Assembly (NCBI GenBank): GCA_021299095.1
Contig: JAJTFW010000006.1
Span: 1 to 52,793 of the forward strand
Length of the DNA: 52,793 bases
Source of the DNA: Sphingobacteriales bacterium
Lineage (GTDB): Bacteria; Bacteroidota; Bacteroidia; AKYH767-A; OLB10
Direction: 5' to 3'
Shown: in pieces, positions 25,663 through 33,931 of the stretch
Position numbering within the stretch: the first letter of the stretch is position 1
How the letters are laid out: the number at the start of each line of letters is the position of its first letter
Notes under the pieces: model-generated
The model's input: the letters and a program-made list of their open reading frames with translations, nothing else
Told to the model about the DNA's origin: nothing
Databases searched by the model: none
Position numbers and translations under genes: made by a program

Positions 25663-27693
25663 ATGAAATATCGGATTCTACATAGCTTGTTATTGGCGCT
25701 GTCCTTTTCTGGGGCTACAGCGCAGGATCCACATTTTACCCAGACAGGAACATTGGGTTCATGGTATAATCCGGCATCCATTGCTCCAACAGAAGAACCA
25801 TATCGCTTACAGGCAGCTTATAGAAACCAATGGGCTTCTACAGGCTCGCCATTCATCACACAAGGATTCTTTGCCGAGCGCAGACTAAGTGAACATGCAT
25901 TGGGAGTTAACATCGTGAGTACTGCTGCCGGTCCCGGTAGTCTGAAGCAATTGTCAGCTGGCCTGCAATGGTCATTCACGCGGCAATGGGGGATACACCG
26001 GTTCTCCGGTGGAGTTCACGGAGGCTTTATGCAACGCAGTCTTGAAACCCGTGGAATGACCTTCGATGAGCAATACGATGCCGATCAGGGATTTGATCCA
26101 TCCGTACCAACAGGCGAATCCTTTGCAGCACTGCGGATGTTTTCACCTGATTTCGGTGCTGGATTCCGTTGGCACATTCCGGCCGATTCACGTCGCATGT
26201 TCAGTCCTTTCGCAGGACTTGGTGTGCACCACCTCGCGAATAAGTCTGAACGCTTCCTTGTTAATTCCTATCGCACAGCACAGCGTATGTCGGTAGAGGC
26301 GGGTACAGGAATCGCTTGGAGCGAATCTTTTATGATCCGGACATCCATCCTGCATATGCGGCAGGGAAATTCAAGAGCTTGGCAAATTAATGTGAGTCCG
26401 GAGTGGTTGTTAGAAAACGGAACAGGATTCGGCGGTTCAATTGTTTATCGTGCTCAGGATGCCATCGCGCTGGCTGCACAGGTGCGCTGGAACCGTTATG
26501 GTCTTGGGGTCAGCTACGATATCAATACCTCGGGAATTCAGGGAGGTCCGGGGTCGGTTGAAGTGGTACTGAGTTATCGTCCGGCCGGCAAGCCACGCGC
26601 AGTGAAGCGAATGCTAACGCAACAGCAAACAACCCCTGTGCAGATCACTAAAGCTGCAGTTGCTCCGCCGGAAGAATTGACCGCGCTATCCTTGTTAACA
26701 CACAAAGCAACGCAAACTGCTTTTGACTTAGTTCCGTTAAGCAAACCCGTATCTCCCTTTACGCAGCTTCCGCAGGATACCGAGAGGGTCGAGGTGCACC
26801 AAGCAATGACGCGCCTTCCTTTAACACAAATGTTAATCCATGTTGATGCCACGCCTGAAGGAAGGAATGATGCCATTGTGACGACCATGCCAATTCAGCT
26901 TGAAGAGGAGTCGGCAGAACAGAAGAACCATTTTGAGGAAGAGCGCATAACAGCTGATGGACACGAAAGTGAGCGCGAAGTATTTGAGGTGGTTCCTATG
27001 GTCATGCGAACTATCGATTCGGTAAATCTTTCACGTGTAGAATCACAGCCTGCCGTTGAACTCAAGACCATTCCCACCGCTGAGAATCCCTGGAGGCTTC
27101 CTGTTCAACGTGCAGACGATGAGTTGCTGAATCCGATCGCCTTATTGCCTAGTCAAGTCATTACCATTTCTTCGATTCAGTCTAATTTGATTGAGCCAGT
27201 GGTTGAGGAGCTGAAGACGAGCGATGTTATTGTCTGGAGCGACGAAAAAGCTATCGAACAGATGCCAGTCCGGATGGATATCCACACACCCATGGTACGC
27301 GAAATCCATGCGGAGCCCGTTTCCATTTCGGTAATGAACGCTTCGTTTGCTGCCCCTGCAGAATCGGAAACAACTGAACCGGTGCATCATGCACAGCACG
27401 TTGACGAATCCATCTTGGTGCCGTTTGCCGAAAGCAGTCTTCGTGTGCACGGCTTGAGCAAGCTCGACATCATCGAGCCTGTGCTAGACCGTGTACTTGA
27501 AAATCCCGGACTCAGCATTGAGCTAAGTGGTGTGTCATCCAACGGAAACCTCAACGAACAGCGTTCGGTAATCATTCGACAGATTCTTGTGAGCAAAGGA
27601 CTTGATCCGGGTCGGATCCGGATCGTAAGCCATGAGGCTTCGGGTGATACCGGAAGGGATGCAGTGCGGATGAATATTCTTGTCAATCGGTAG
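25663..27693 (+). CDS. PorP/SprF-family protein fused to an OmpA-like domain
   Basis: 676 aa from the ATG at 25663, one base after the upstream TAA; a TTG at 25651 lies inside the previous gene. Signal peptide about 1-21 (ALSFSGATAQ). The PorP/SprF barrel (about 22-310) shows the family start (DPHFTQTGTLGSWYNPASIAP, YRLQAAYRNQW) and regular strands (GGVHGGFMQRSLE, FSPFAGLGVHHLANKSERF). A 270-residue acidic linker follows, and then an OmpA-like C-terminus from about 585 (VPFAESSLRVHGLSKLD, NLNEQRSVIIRQILVSKGLDPGRI). The peptidoglycan-binding Asp of GHTD is absent (SGVSSNG). Usual PorP/SprF proteins stop after the barrel at about 300 residues. It probably anchors or helps to export its CHU_C partner. 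Confidence 0.85.
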   Translation: MKYRILHSLLLALSFSGATAQDPHFTQTGTLGSWYNPASIAPTEEPYRLQAAYRNQWASTGSPFITQGFFAERRLSEHALGVNIVSTAAGPGSLKQLSAGLQWSFTRQWGIHRFSGGVHGGFMQRSLETRGMTFDEQYDADQGFDPSVPTGESFAALRMFSPDFGAGFRWHIPADSRRMFSPFAGLGVHHLANKSERFLVNSYRTAQRMSVEAGTGIAWSESFMIRTSILHMRQGNSRAWQINVSPEWLLENGTGFGGSIVYRAQDAIALAAQVRWNRYGLGVSYDINTSGIQGGPGSVEVVLSYRPAGKPRAVKRMLTQQQTTPVQITKAAVAPPEELTALSLLTHKATQTAFDLVPLSKPVSPFTQLPQDTERVEVHQAMTRLPLTQMLIHVDATPEGRNDAIVTTMPIQLEEESAEQKNHFEEERITADGHESEREVFEVVPMVMRTIDSVNLSRVESQPAVELKTIPTAENPWRLPVQRADDELLNPIALLPSQVITISSIQSNLIEPVVEELKTSDVIVWSDEKAIEQMPVRMDIHTPMVREIHAEPVSISVMNASFAAPAESETTEPVHHAQHVDESILVPFAESSLRVHGLSKLDIIEPVLDRVLENPGLSIELSGVSSNGNLNEQRSVIIRQILVSKGLDPGRIRIVSHEASGDTGRDAVRMNILVNR

Positions 27694-27719
27694 ACCCTAA
27701 GGTGTTCAATCAGATGGTG

Positions 27720-27727
27720 TATTTTTG
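27720..27727 (+). promoter_or_regulatory. -7 promoter element for the M28 peptidase gene
   Basis: TATTTTTG, an exact TAnnTTTG match, three bases before the ATG at 27731 in a 37-bp gap. Confidence 0.5.
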
Positions 27728-27730
27728 GAT

Positions 27731-29131
27731 ATGCACCTGAATCAATTCTTCCCAGCCAAATCGTATTCCTTTCTTATCCTGATCGGATTTATTCTGATTG
27801 GTCGGCCTGCACACGCCCAAAGTCAGGACTCTACTCGCATACGCGCAATGTTCGATGAAATACTGCGCAATGGCCGCTGTTACTCTTGGCTCGACTACCT
27901 GGCCAATACCATCGGAGGTCGACTGAGTGGTTCACCCGAAGCTGCGCGTGCTGTCGATTACGTGTATGTTCAAATGAAGCAACTCGGTGTCGACTCGGTT
28001 TGGAAGCAAGAAGTGATGGTTCCCCATTGGGTACGTGGTGGCAAGGAGACTGCCTCAATCCTATCGCAAGGAAAGAAAACCGACTTGCGTATTTGTGCAT
28101 TGGGTGGAAGTGTGGCTACACCCGCTGGGGGCCTCAGTGCCGGGGTCGTTGAGGTGCACGATTGGGATGAACTTGAAAAGCTCGGACGTGAACGCGTAGC
28201 AGGGCGTATTGTGTTCATGAATCATCCCATGAAATCCGAATTCATCAACACGTTTGATGCTTATGGGGAGGCCGGGCGTTATCGTTGGGGTACGGCTATG
28301 CGTGCAGGAAAGCTTGGGGCTGTGGGCGTTATTGTCCGTTCCATGACCTTATCCATGGATGATTATCCCCATACCGGTGCTATGGGTTATGACGATAGTA
28401 TTCCGAAAATACCTGCATGTGCAGTCAGTACGCGGGGTGCTGAAACGCTAAGCAAAAGTCTACGAATGGATGCGGAGTTGAAGGTCACCTTTACGCAAAG
28501 TTGCTCGACCCTGCCCGATGCCCTTTCACACAACGTAATTGCCGAAATCCGTGGCAGTGAATTGCCTGATGAGGTGGTGGTAGTGGGTGGTCATCTGGAT
28601 GCATGGGATACGGGCGACGGAGCGCACGATGACGGAGCCGGAATCGTTCAGTCGATGGAAGTACTACGCGCTATCAAGGCGCTCGGAATCCGACCGAAAC
28701 GCACGATACGGTTTGTCGCATTCATGAACGAGGAAAATGGCGGCAGGGGAGGGAAGCGCTATGCGGAATGGGTAAAGTCAAGTGGTCAGCGCCCGCTGGC
28801 TGCAATTGAAAGTGATGCGGGTGGATTTACGCCACGCGGATTCAGTTTTAAAGGGGATTCGGCCTTGGTTGCAGGCGCACTCACCATGCGTGATCTGTTT
28901 CAGCCTTATCTCATGAATGCCTGGAAGCCGGGATATGGAGGCGCAGATATCAATCACCTCGAAGACCAGGGTACTTTACTAATCGGGTTGAATCCCGATT
29001 CACAGCGTTACTTCAACCATCACCATGCAGAGACCGATACGTTCGATCAGGTGAACAAGCGCGAACTCGAGCTTGGTGCTGCCGGCATGTGTGCTTTATC
29101 CTGGCTACTGGCTGAGTACGGATTGCGGTAA
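27731..29131 (+). CDS. M28 family zinc peptidase (carboxypeptidase Q-like)
   Basis: 466 aa from the ATG at 27731. Signal peptide about 1-30 (FILIGRPAHAQ). A PA-type insert (about 130-255) splits the catalytic domain. Zinc ligands and catalytic residues appear in order: H288 in GGHLDAWDTG, D300 in GAHDDGAG, E334/E335 in FMNEENGGRGGKRY, D362 in ESDAGGF and H431/H432 in NHHHAETDTFD. It is probably periplasmic or secreted and cleaves dipeptides or removes terminal residues. It converges on the omega-amidase gene with 5 bp between stops. Confidence 0.93.
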   Translation: MHLNQFFPAKSYSFLILIGFILIGRPAHAQSQDSTRIRAMFDEILRNGRCYSWLDYLANTIGGRLSGSPEAARAVDYVYVQMKQLGVDSVWKQEVMVPHWVRGGKETASILSQGKKTDLRICALGGSVATPAGGLSAGVVEVHDWDELEKLGRERVAGRIVFMNHPMKSEFINTFDAYGEAGRYRWGTAMRAGKLGAVGVIVRSMTLSMDDYPHTGAMGYDDSIPKIPACAVSTRGAETLSKSLRMDAELKVTFTQSCSTLPDALSHNVIAEIRGSELPDEVVVVGGHLDAWDTGDGAHDDGAGIVQSMEVLRAIKALGIRPKRTIRFVAFMNEENGGRGGKRYAEWVKSSGQRPLAAIESDAGGFTPRGFSFKGDSALVAGALTMRDLFQPYLMNAWKPGYGGADINHLEDQGTLLIGLNPDSQRYFNHHHAETDTFDQVNKRELELGAAGMCALSWLLAEYGLR

Positions 29132-29136
29132 GCGGA

Positions 29137-29946
29137 TCACCCAACGCTGAAGGCATCTCCATCCTGCAGGAAGGGAAGTTTTTTGCGCACCTCGCTCAGG
29201 TGTTTCCAATCCAGCGTCACATTGATTAAACCATTTTGTCCTTTTCGCAGTGAACCGATCGTTGAACCCATGGCATCCAATGCCACACTATCACCATCGT
29301 AGCGAATGCCTTTTCCATCTGTTCCAACGCGATTTACACCGGCTACATAGCTTTGGTTTTCGATTGCACGGGCAACCAGGAGTTGTTTCCAAGCAAAACT
29401 TCTAGCCGACGGCCAGTTCGCCACGGCGAGTAGCAGGTCGTAGTCGGCGCGTTGCTTTCCGCCCTCACGCAGCAAGCGGTTCCTGGACCACACCGGGAAT
29501 CGCAAATCGTAGCAAATGATTGGGCAAATAGACCAGCCTTTGTGTTCGATCACGATGCCTTCCTTTCCGGGCGTGTATGACTTGTCTTCGCCTGCCATGC
29601 GAAACAAGTGACGTTTGTCGTACTGCTCATAGCGACCGTCCGGCTCCATCCAAATAAAGCGATTGAAAAAGTGCTTGCCTTCCCGTATAATCAAAGAGCC
29701 GCAGACGGGAGAACGCAGCCCAATGGCCATTTCAAGCATCCATTGCATGGAGGGGCCTTCGGGAACTTCTGCGAGACGCTTCGCCTCCATGCTGAAACCG
29801 GTTGGAAACAGTTCAGGCAATACAACCAGATCGGTCGAGCCACGCTCAACGGACGAGAGTATTCGCGAAAGCCTACGGTAATTGGCGACGGGATCCTCCC
29901 AGGCCAAATTCGATTGTACGAGCGTTAGGCGCAGATTTTTAGGCAT
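29137..29946 (-). CDS. Carbon-nitrogen hydrolase, omega-amidase (YafV/Nit2-like)
   Basis: 269 aa, cytosolic. The nitrilase-superfamily triad is present: Glu45 (LPELFPTGF), Lys111 (YDKRHLF) and Cys145 (IICYDLRFPVW). The C-terminal half shows WPSARSFAWKQLLVARAIENQ and NRVGTDGKGIRYDGDSVALD, typical of the YafV/Nit2 omega-amidase branch, which hydrolyses 2-oxoglutaramate or 2-oxosuccinamate to the oxo-diacid and ammonia. The aminotransferase gene 42 bp upstream on the same strand makes the substrates that this enzyme clears, which supports the assignment. Confidence 0.9.
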   Translation of the reverse strand: MPKNLRLTLVQSNLAWEDPVANYRRLSRILSSVERGSTDLVVLPELFPTGFSMEAKRLAEVPEGPSMQWMLEMAIGLRSPVCGSLIIREGKHFFNRFIWMEPDGRYEQYDKRHLFRMAGEDKSYTPGKEGIVIEHKGWSICPIICYDLRFPVWSRNRLLREGGKQRADYDLLLAVANWPSARSFAWKQLLVARAIENQSYVAGVNRVGTDGKGIRYDGDSVALDAMGSTIGSLRKGQNGLINVTLDWKHLSEVRKKLPFLQDGDAFSVG

Positions 29947-29988
29947 GGCGTATCGGTTTTTCAGACTTTATACAAAGAGTAAAGTTAT

Positions 29989-31143
29989 TTAGACTGCACA
30001 TAGGCGTTCGGCAGCAGCTTCCAGCATGTGGTCTTCTTTGGCAAAACAGAATCGAAGCAAGCGTTGATTAGCGGGTGGTGTTGTATAAAAAACAGAAACG
30101 GGAATCGACGCTACACCGTGCGATCGGGTGAGCTGTTTGGCGAATTCGGTGTCTACCTCGTTCGTGATAGTGCTGTAGTCGAGCAATTGGAAGTAGGAGC
30201 CGTGGCAAGGCAGAATCCGGAACCGCGATTGTGCAATCAATTTCCGGAATAAATCCCGTTTCGCTTGATAAAATGCCGGTAAGCCTGAATAATGTGAACG
30301 CTCTTGCATAAAGTCAGCAAGTGCATATTGCAGGGGGGTGTTCACCGAGAAGACCGTGAACTGATGCACCTTCCTGAATTCACGCATCAACTCGGCAGGG
30401 GCTAATACATATCCGCATTTCCACCCCGTAGCGTGATAGGTTTTACCGAATGAAAACACGACCAGGCTTCTCTCCGCCAGGCCCGGATATGAAGCAACGC
30501 TTCGGTGAGGATGTCCATCGAAGAGAATGTGTTCATATACCTCATCACTCAGAATCAGGATGTCCGTGTCGTGTGTGATCGATAGCAAAGCCTGCATATC
30601 CTCTTCTGTGAACACCATTCCAGTTGGATTTTGCGGAGTGTTGATGATAATGAGTCGCGTACGTGATGTGCATTTTGATCGTACTTCGGACCAATCGGGT
30701 CTAAAATCAGGTGCTTGCAAAGCGACTGGAACCGGTACGCCCCCGGCAAGTTGAATGGCCGGAATGTAACTGTCATATGCCGGTTCGAGGACAATCACTT
30801 CATCACCCGGCTGAACAAAGGCAGTAATTGCACTAAACAGGGCCTGGGTTCCACCCGCGGTGATGGTGATTTCATGGTTCGGATCATACCGGTGCCCATA
30901 CAGCCCCTCCATTTTATCCGAAATCTGCTCGCGCAAGCCCATGATTCCCGGCATGGGTGCATACTGGTTGTGTCCTGCGCGCATCGCCTGATTCACCAAG
31001 TCGATCAGTTCTCCGGATACCGGAAATCCGGGAAAGCCCTGACTCAAGTTGATGGCCCCTGTTTCATTTGCCAGTCCCGACATCACCGTAAAAATGGTCG
31101 TTCCTACCGATGGAAGTTTACTTGTTACTGCTGGAGTACCCAT
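29989..31143 (-). CDS. Class I/II aminotransferase, methionine/glutamine type (YbdL-like)
   Basis: 384 aa from the ATG at 31143. A longer frame to 31275 would cover the divergent MarR start. Fold-type I features: NLSQGFPGFPV (32-42), TAGGTQALFSAI (95-106), NTPQNPTG (168-175), D200 (SDEVYEH) and the PLP lysine K234 in SFGKTYHATGWK. The start SKLPSVGTTIFTVMSGLA fits the methionine aminotransferase/kynurenine-glutamine aminotransferase branch. It would transaminate methionine or its oxo acid (KMTB) with glutamine or other donors. With the omega-amidase next door it forms a glutamine-transaminase/omega-amidase pair that pulls methionine salvage forward. Confidence 0.9.
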   Translation of the reverse strand: MGTPAVTSKLPSVGTTIFTVMSGLANETGAINLSQGFPGFPVSGELIDLVNQAMRAGHNQYAPMPGIMGLREQISDKMEGLYGHRYDPNHEITITAGGTQALFSAITAFVQPGDEVIVLEPAYDSYIPAIQLAGGVPVPVALQAPDFRPDWSEVRSKCTSRTRLIIINTPQNPTGMVFTEEDMQALLSITHDTDILILSDEVYEHILFDGHPHRSVASYPGLAERSLVVFSFGKTYHATGWKCGYVLAPAELMREFRKVHQFTVFSVNTPLQYALADFMQERSHYSGLPAFYQAKRDLFRKLIAQSRFRILPCHGSYFQLLDYSTITNEVDTEFAKQLTRSHGVASIPVSVFYTTPPANQRLLRFCFAKEDHMLEAAAERLCAV

Positions 31144-31147
31144 GCCA

Positions 31148-31155
31148 CGAAAGTA
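31148..31155 (-). promoter_or_regulatory. Putative -7 element for the aminotransferase gene
   Basis: Minus-strand TACTTTCG (one mismatch to TAnnTTTG), four bases before the ATG at 31143. Confidence 0.45.
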
Positions 31156-31215
31156 CTCAAGCCCGGTGTGTTCAGAAAACAGGCCCTCTGAATCGAAGTC
31201 CTGTCGCAATGGGCC

Positions 31216-31223
31216 TATCTTTG
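31216..31223 (+). promoter_or_regulatory. -7 promoter element for the MarR gene
   Basis: TATCTTTG, an exact TAnnTTTG match, four bases before the ATG at 31228. The gap between the two divergent starts is 84 bp, so the regulator could act on both. Confidence 0.6.
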
Positions 31224-31227
31224 TTCG

Positions 31228-31680
31228 ATGCCGGGCATTGAGGAAGCCATACGACAACGCCAGTTCAGCGACCACTATGAAAAGGCGGTTGTGAATATCC
31301 TATTTACAGCCAGCTACCTGGATAGTATTCTTCTCAAACGCCTCAAACCGTACGGTATTTCGCCCCAACAGTTCAATGTCTTGCGCATTCTTCGGGGAGC
31401 TTTTCCAACGGCTTTACGACTTGGTGATATCACCGAACGGATGCTCGACAAGAATTCCAACGCCACCCGCCTGGTCGATAAACTCATCCGAAAGGAATTC
31501 GTACGTAGGGAGGTGTGTAAGCACAACCGCCGACAAGTTGACATCTGGATTACCGAAAAGGGCCTTGATTTACTCGCCGCGCTCGATATCGATCAGGCTA
31601 CATACCTCAGATCAGCTGTCAAACTTGATGCGCAGGATGTAGATCAAATCAACAACTTGCTTGATCGCCTCCGTGGATGA
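31228..31680 (+). CDS. MarR family transcriptional regulator
   Basis: 150 aa, normal length for a dimeric MarR winged-helix protein. The N-terminal helices (HYEKAVVNILFTASYLDSILLKRL) form the dimer part. The DNA-binding helices are ISPQQFNVLRILRG and LRLGDITERMLDKNSNATRLVDKLIRKEFV, followed by the wing (RREVCKHNRRQVDIWITEKGLDLLAAL). No cysteine or metal pattern indicates its signal. It diverges from the aminotransferase/omega-amidase genes and is followed 37 bp on by the esterase gene. Its target is not known. Confidence 0.92.
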   Translation: MPGIEEAIRQRQFSDHYEKAVVNILFTASYLDSILLKRLKPYGISPQQFNVLRILRGAFPTALRLGDITERMLDKNSNATRLVDKLIRKEFVRREVCKHNRRQVDIWITEKGLDLLAALDIDQATYLRSAVKLDAQDVDQINNLLDRLRG

Positions 31681-31717
31681 ACCACTAATAAATCCAAAAT
31701 CCGCAAATATTCTCTAC

Positions 31718-32860
31718 ATGAAAAACTCCCTTCGCCTTTTTCTGTATTTCCTCTTGCTTGTCCAGGTACCTGCTGTGGCTCAGACTCAGTTGACCATGGT
31801 GCACAATGGTATAAACCGTAATTACACGCTCTATGTACCACCATCCTTCAACCCCGGAAGTAGCTGGCCAGTTGTCTTTGTGTTACATGGATTCACTCAG
31901 ACAGCGCAGTCCATCATGAATTATTCCGGCTTCAATGCCATTGCGGATACCGCTTCGTTTATTGTAGTTTATCCTGATGGTGTTGGCAATGCTTGGAATA
32001 CCAACTCAGGCATGAGTGGCGGATCTACGGCCGATGATATCGCATTTATTGGCGCCTTAACAGATACCCTTTTCGCGCAATATGGCATCGACACCACTCG
32101 CGTTTACAGTTGTGGATTTTCTGCTGGTGGATATATGAGTCACCGCCTCGCCTGCGAATCTTCCCGTTGCTACGCAGCCATCGCCTCTGTGGCCGGTACG
32201 ATGAGTACAGGTGCGTATGCTGCTTGTTTGCCCTCACGTCCGGTGCCCGTCATGCAGATTCATGGCACATCCGATTTTGTTGTGAGTTACAACGGCGGTT
32301 TCGGCGGGGTATCTGTCGCAGATGTCATCTCCAAATGGGTGTCATCCAACACCTGTCCTCCAGCTGCACAGGTTACGGCTATGCCTGATCTGGTGACGAC
32401 GGATTTCTCAACGGTTGAACGCAGTGTTTACGCACCCTGTGCTGGATCTACGGAAGTGATTTTGTACAAAGTGAATGGTGGTGGACACCAGTGGCCTGGA
32501 ACAACCGCAATCGCAGCAGGAATCGGTACCATCAATCGCGACATTGATGCCAGTGCGGTAATCTGGAATTTCTTCCGCTCACGTTCCTGCGTATCCACCA
32601 CCACAGCTGTGGTAGAACAGAACGAGCAGCAGCAGTTCAGTATTCAGGCAGATGGACTGGGAGGATTCATCATTAATGCGAACGACTACACAGTAGAAAA
32701 CGTAATCTATCAGCGCATGGACATTGCCGGTCGTAAAGTTTCCGAAGGTGTTTTTGTCGGGTCACTGCACCTCCAGAAGCAATCATCCGATTCTGGAGTG
32801 CAATTGGTGCGTATTCAACATGCTGGTGGAGTGAGTACATTACGCCTGCTGTTCCCATGA
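31718..32860 (+). CDS. Secreted PHB-depolymerase/feruloyl-esterase-like hydrolase with T9SS tail
   Basis: 380 aa. The ATG at 31718 begins a signal peptide (LFLYFLLLVQVPAVAQ). The alpha/beta-hydrolase domain of the LpqC/PHB-depolymerase type (about 25-285) has the oxyanion segment FVLHGFTQTA, nucleophile S135 in GFSAGG, D186 (HGTSDFVVSY) and H257 (GGGHQWPG). From about 300 a short C-terminal domain shows the T9SS type A pattern (YQRMDIAGRKV, then LVRIQHAGGVSTLRLLF). It would be exported by the T9SS and cleave ester bonds in polyesters or feruloylated polysaccharide; the substrate cannot be told. Its stop overlaps the next start (ATGA). Confidence 0.88.
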   Translation: MKNSLRLFLYFLLLVQVPAVAQTQLTMVHNGINRNYTLYVPPSFNPGSSWPVVFVLHGFTQTAQSIMNYSGFNAIADTASFIVVYPDGVGNAWNTNSGMSGGSTADDIAFIGALTDTLFAQYGIDTTRVYSCGFSAGGYMSHRLACESSRCYAAIASVAGTMSTGAYAACLPSRPVPVMQIHGTSDFVVSYNGGFGGVSVADVISKWVSSNTCPPAAQVTAMPDLVTTDFSTVERSVYAPCAGSTEVILYKVNGGGHQWPGTTAIAAGIGTINRDIDASAVIWNFFRSRSCVSTTTAVVEQNEQQQFSIQADGLGGFIINANDYTVENVIYQRMDIAGRKVSEGVFVGSLHLQKQSSDSGVQLVRIQHAGGVSTLRLLFP

Positions 32861-33924
32861 ATTTACCTTCCGGACGTTTATCAGAAACCGGTGATCCGGT
32901 GTCAGCATTCTTTCGTATTGCTGTAGTAGTAGCACTGATTGCCGCTACAATCTATGTGCTTATGCCTTTTTTTGGCATGTTGCTTTGGGCAGTGGTGCTC
33001 GGTATCGCCTTGTATCCTGTTCAGCAGGTTTTGGAACAGCGGTACCGCATGCGCAAGGGTCGTGCAGCGCTCATGCTGATTGTGTTGTTGAGCCTCGTCC
33101 TAATCGTACCTTCTGCGTGGCTTTTGTTTACGACTGCCGAGAGCGTAGCTGGTTATATGTCAACACTCGATGTAGGGGCATTGGCGATACCCCCGCCCGA
33201 TGAACGAATACGCAACTGGCCCCTAATCGGTGAGACGGCTTATACCGTTTGGCTGCAGGCTAGCAGTGATTTGAGCGGATTGCTGGCCCGTTTTAAGGGT
33301 CCAATCGGGAAGTGGTTGTTGCAAATCGCAGGTATTGCCGGCAATGCTGCTGCAGATCTGTTGTATTTTTTCTTTTCCCTTGTCGTATCGGGAGTTTTTT
33401 TGGCCTATGGTCGCGAACTGGGAATTACGGGTAAGGCGACTTTACGCAAACTCAGTTCGGATCGTTTTCATGAGATAGCTGATCTGATTGTGACTACGAT
33501 TCGCAGCACAGTCAAGGGTGTGATGGTTGTGGCTGTGGTTCAGGCCTTGTTGGCTGGGGGCGCATTTGTTGTTACTGGAATTCCGCTTGCCGGAATTTGG
33601 ACTGTAATCTGTTTACTCCTGGCTTTGGTGCAGATTGGAATACTTCCGGTCGCGCTAATCACGTGTATTTATGCCTGGATCCAATTCGATACCCTGCCTG
33701 CAACCTTCTTTACCGTATGGATGCTGTTCATTGGAATCGTGGACAACCTCATGCGTCCCTGGTTAATGGGCAAGGACACCAAGGTTCCTGCAGGTATCGT
33801 TTTTATCGGTTCGTTGGGCGGATTGCTCACAATGGGATTCATCGGCCTTTTTATAGGCGCGGTATTGTTGTCTGTTGTACATCGGCTCTTCTTGGACTGG
33901 ATTCGTGATCCCGAACCTCGTTGA
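32857..33924 (+). CDS. AI-2E family transporter (PerM/TqsA-like)
   Basis: 355 aa with about eight hydrophobic helices: two close to residues 18-55, one at about 69-88, and the C-terminal block from about 165 to 345 (IAGNAAADLLYFFFSLVVSGVFLAYG; VVAVVQALLAGGAFVVTGIPLAGIW; LLLALVQIGILPVALI; FTVWMLFIGIVDNLMRPWLMG; FIGSLGGLLTMGFIGLFIGAVLLSVV). The DNLMRPWLMG motif and following GGL--MG--G-F-GP-like stretch are characteristic. Members export small solutes or act as Na+/H+ antiporters; substrates are mostly unproven. The ATG overlaps the esterase stop by four bases, so the two are translationally coupled. Convergent with the histidine kinase gene (7 bp gap). Confidence 0.92.
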   Translation: MNLPSGRLSETGDPVSAFFRIAVVVALIAATIYVLMPFFGMLLWAVVLGIALYPVQQVLEQRYRMRKGRAALMLIVLLSLVLIVPSAWLLFTTAESVAGYMSTLDVGALAIPPPDERIRNWPLIGETAYTVWLQASSDLSGLLARFKGPIGKWLLQIAGIAGNAAADLLYFFFSLVVSGVFLAYGRELGITGKATLRKLSSDRFHEIADLIVTTIRSTVKGVMVVAVVQALLAGGAFVVTGIPLAGIWTVICLLLALVQIGILPVALITCIYAWIQFDTLPATFFTVWMLFIGIVDNLMRPWLMGKDTKVPAGIVFIGSLGGLLTMGFIGLFIGAVLLSVVHRLFLDWIRDPEPR

Positions 33925-33931
33925 AGCGGAT

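Noticed and set aside
30000-31275. Longer aminotransferase start at 31275
   Set aside because: It would cover the MarR start and promoter; the family start and a -7 element point to the ATG at 31143.
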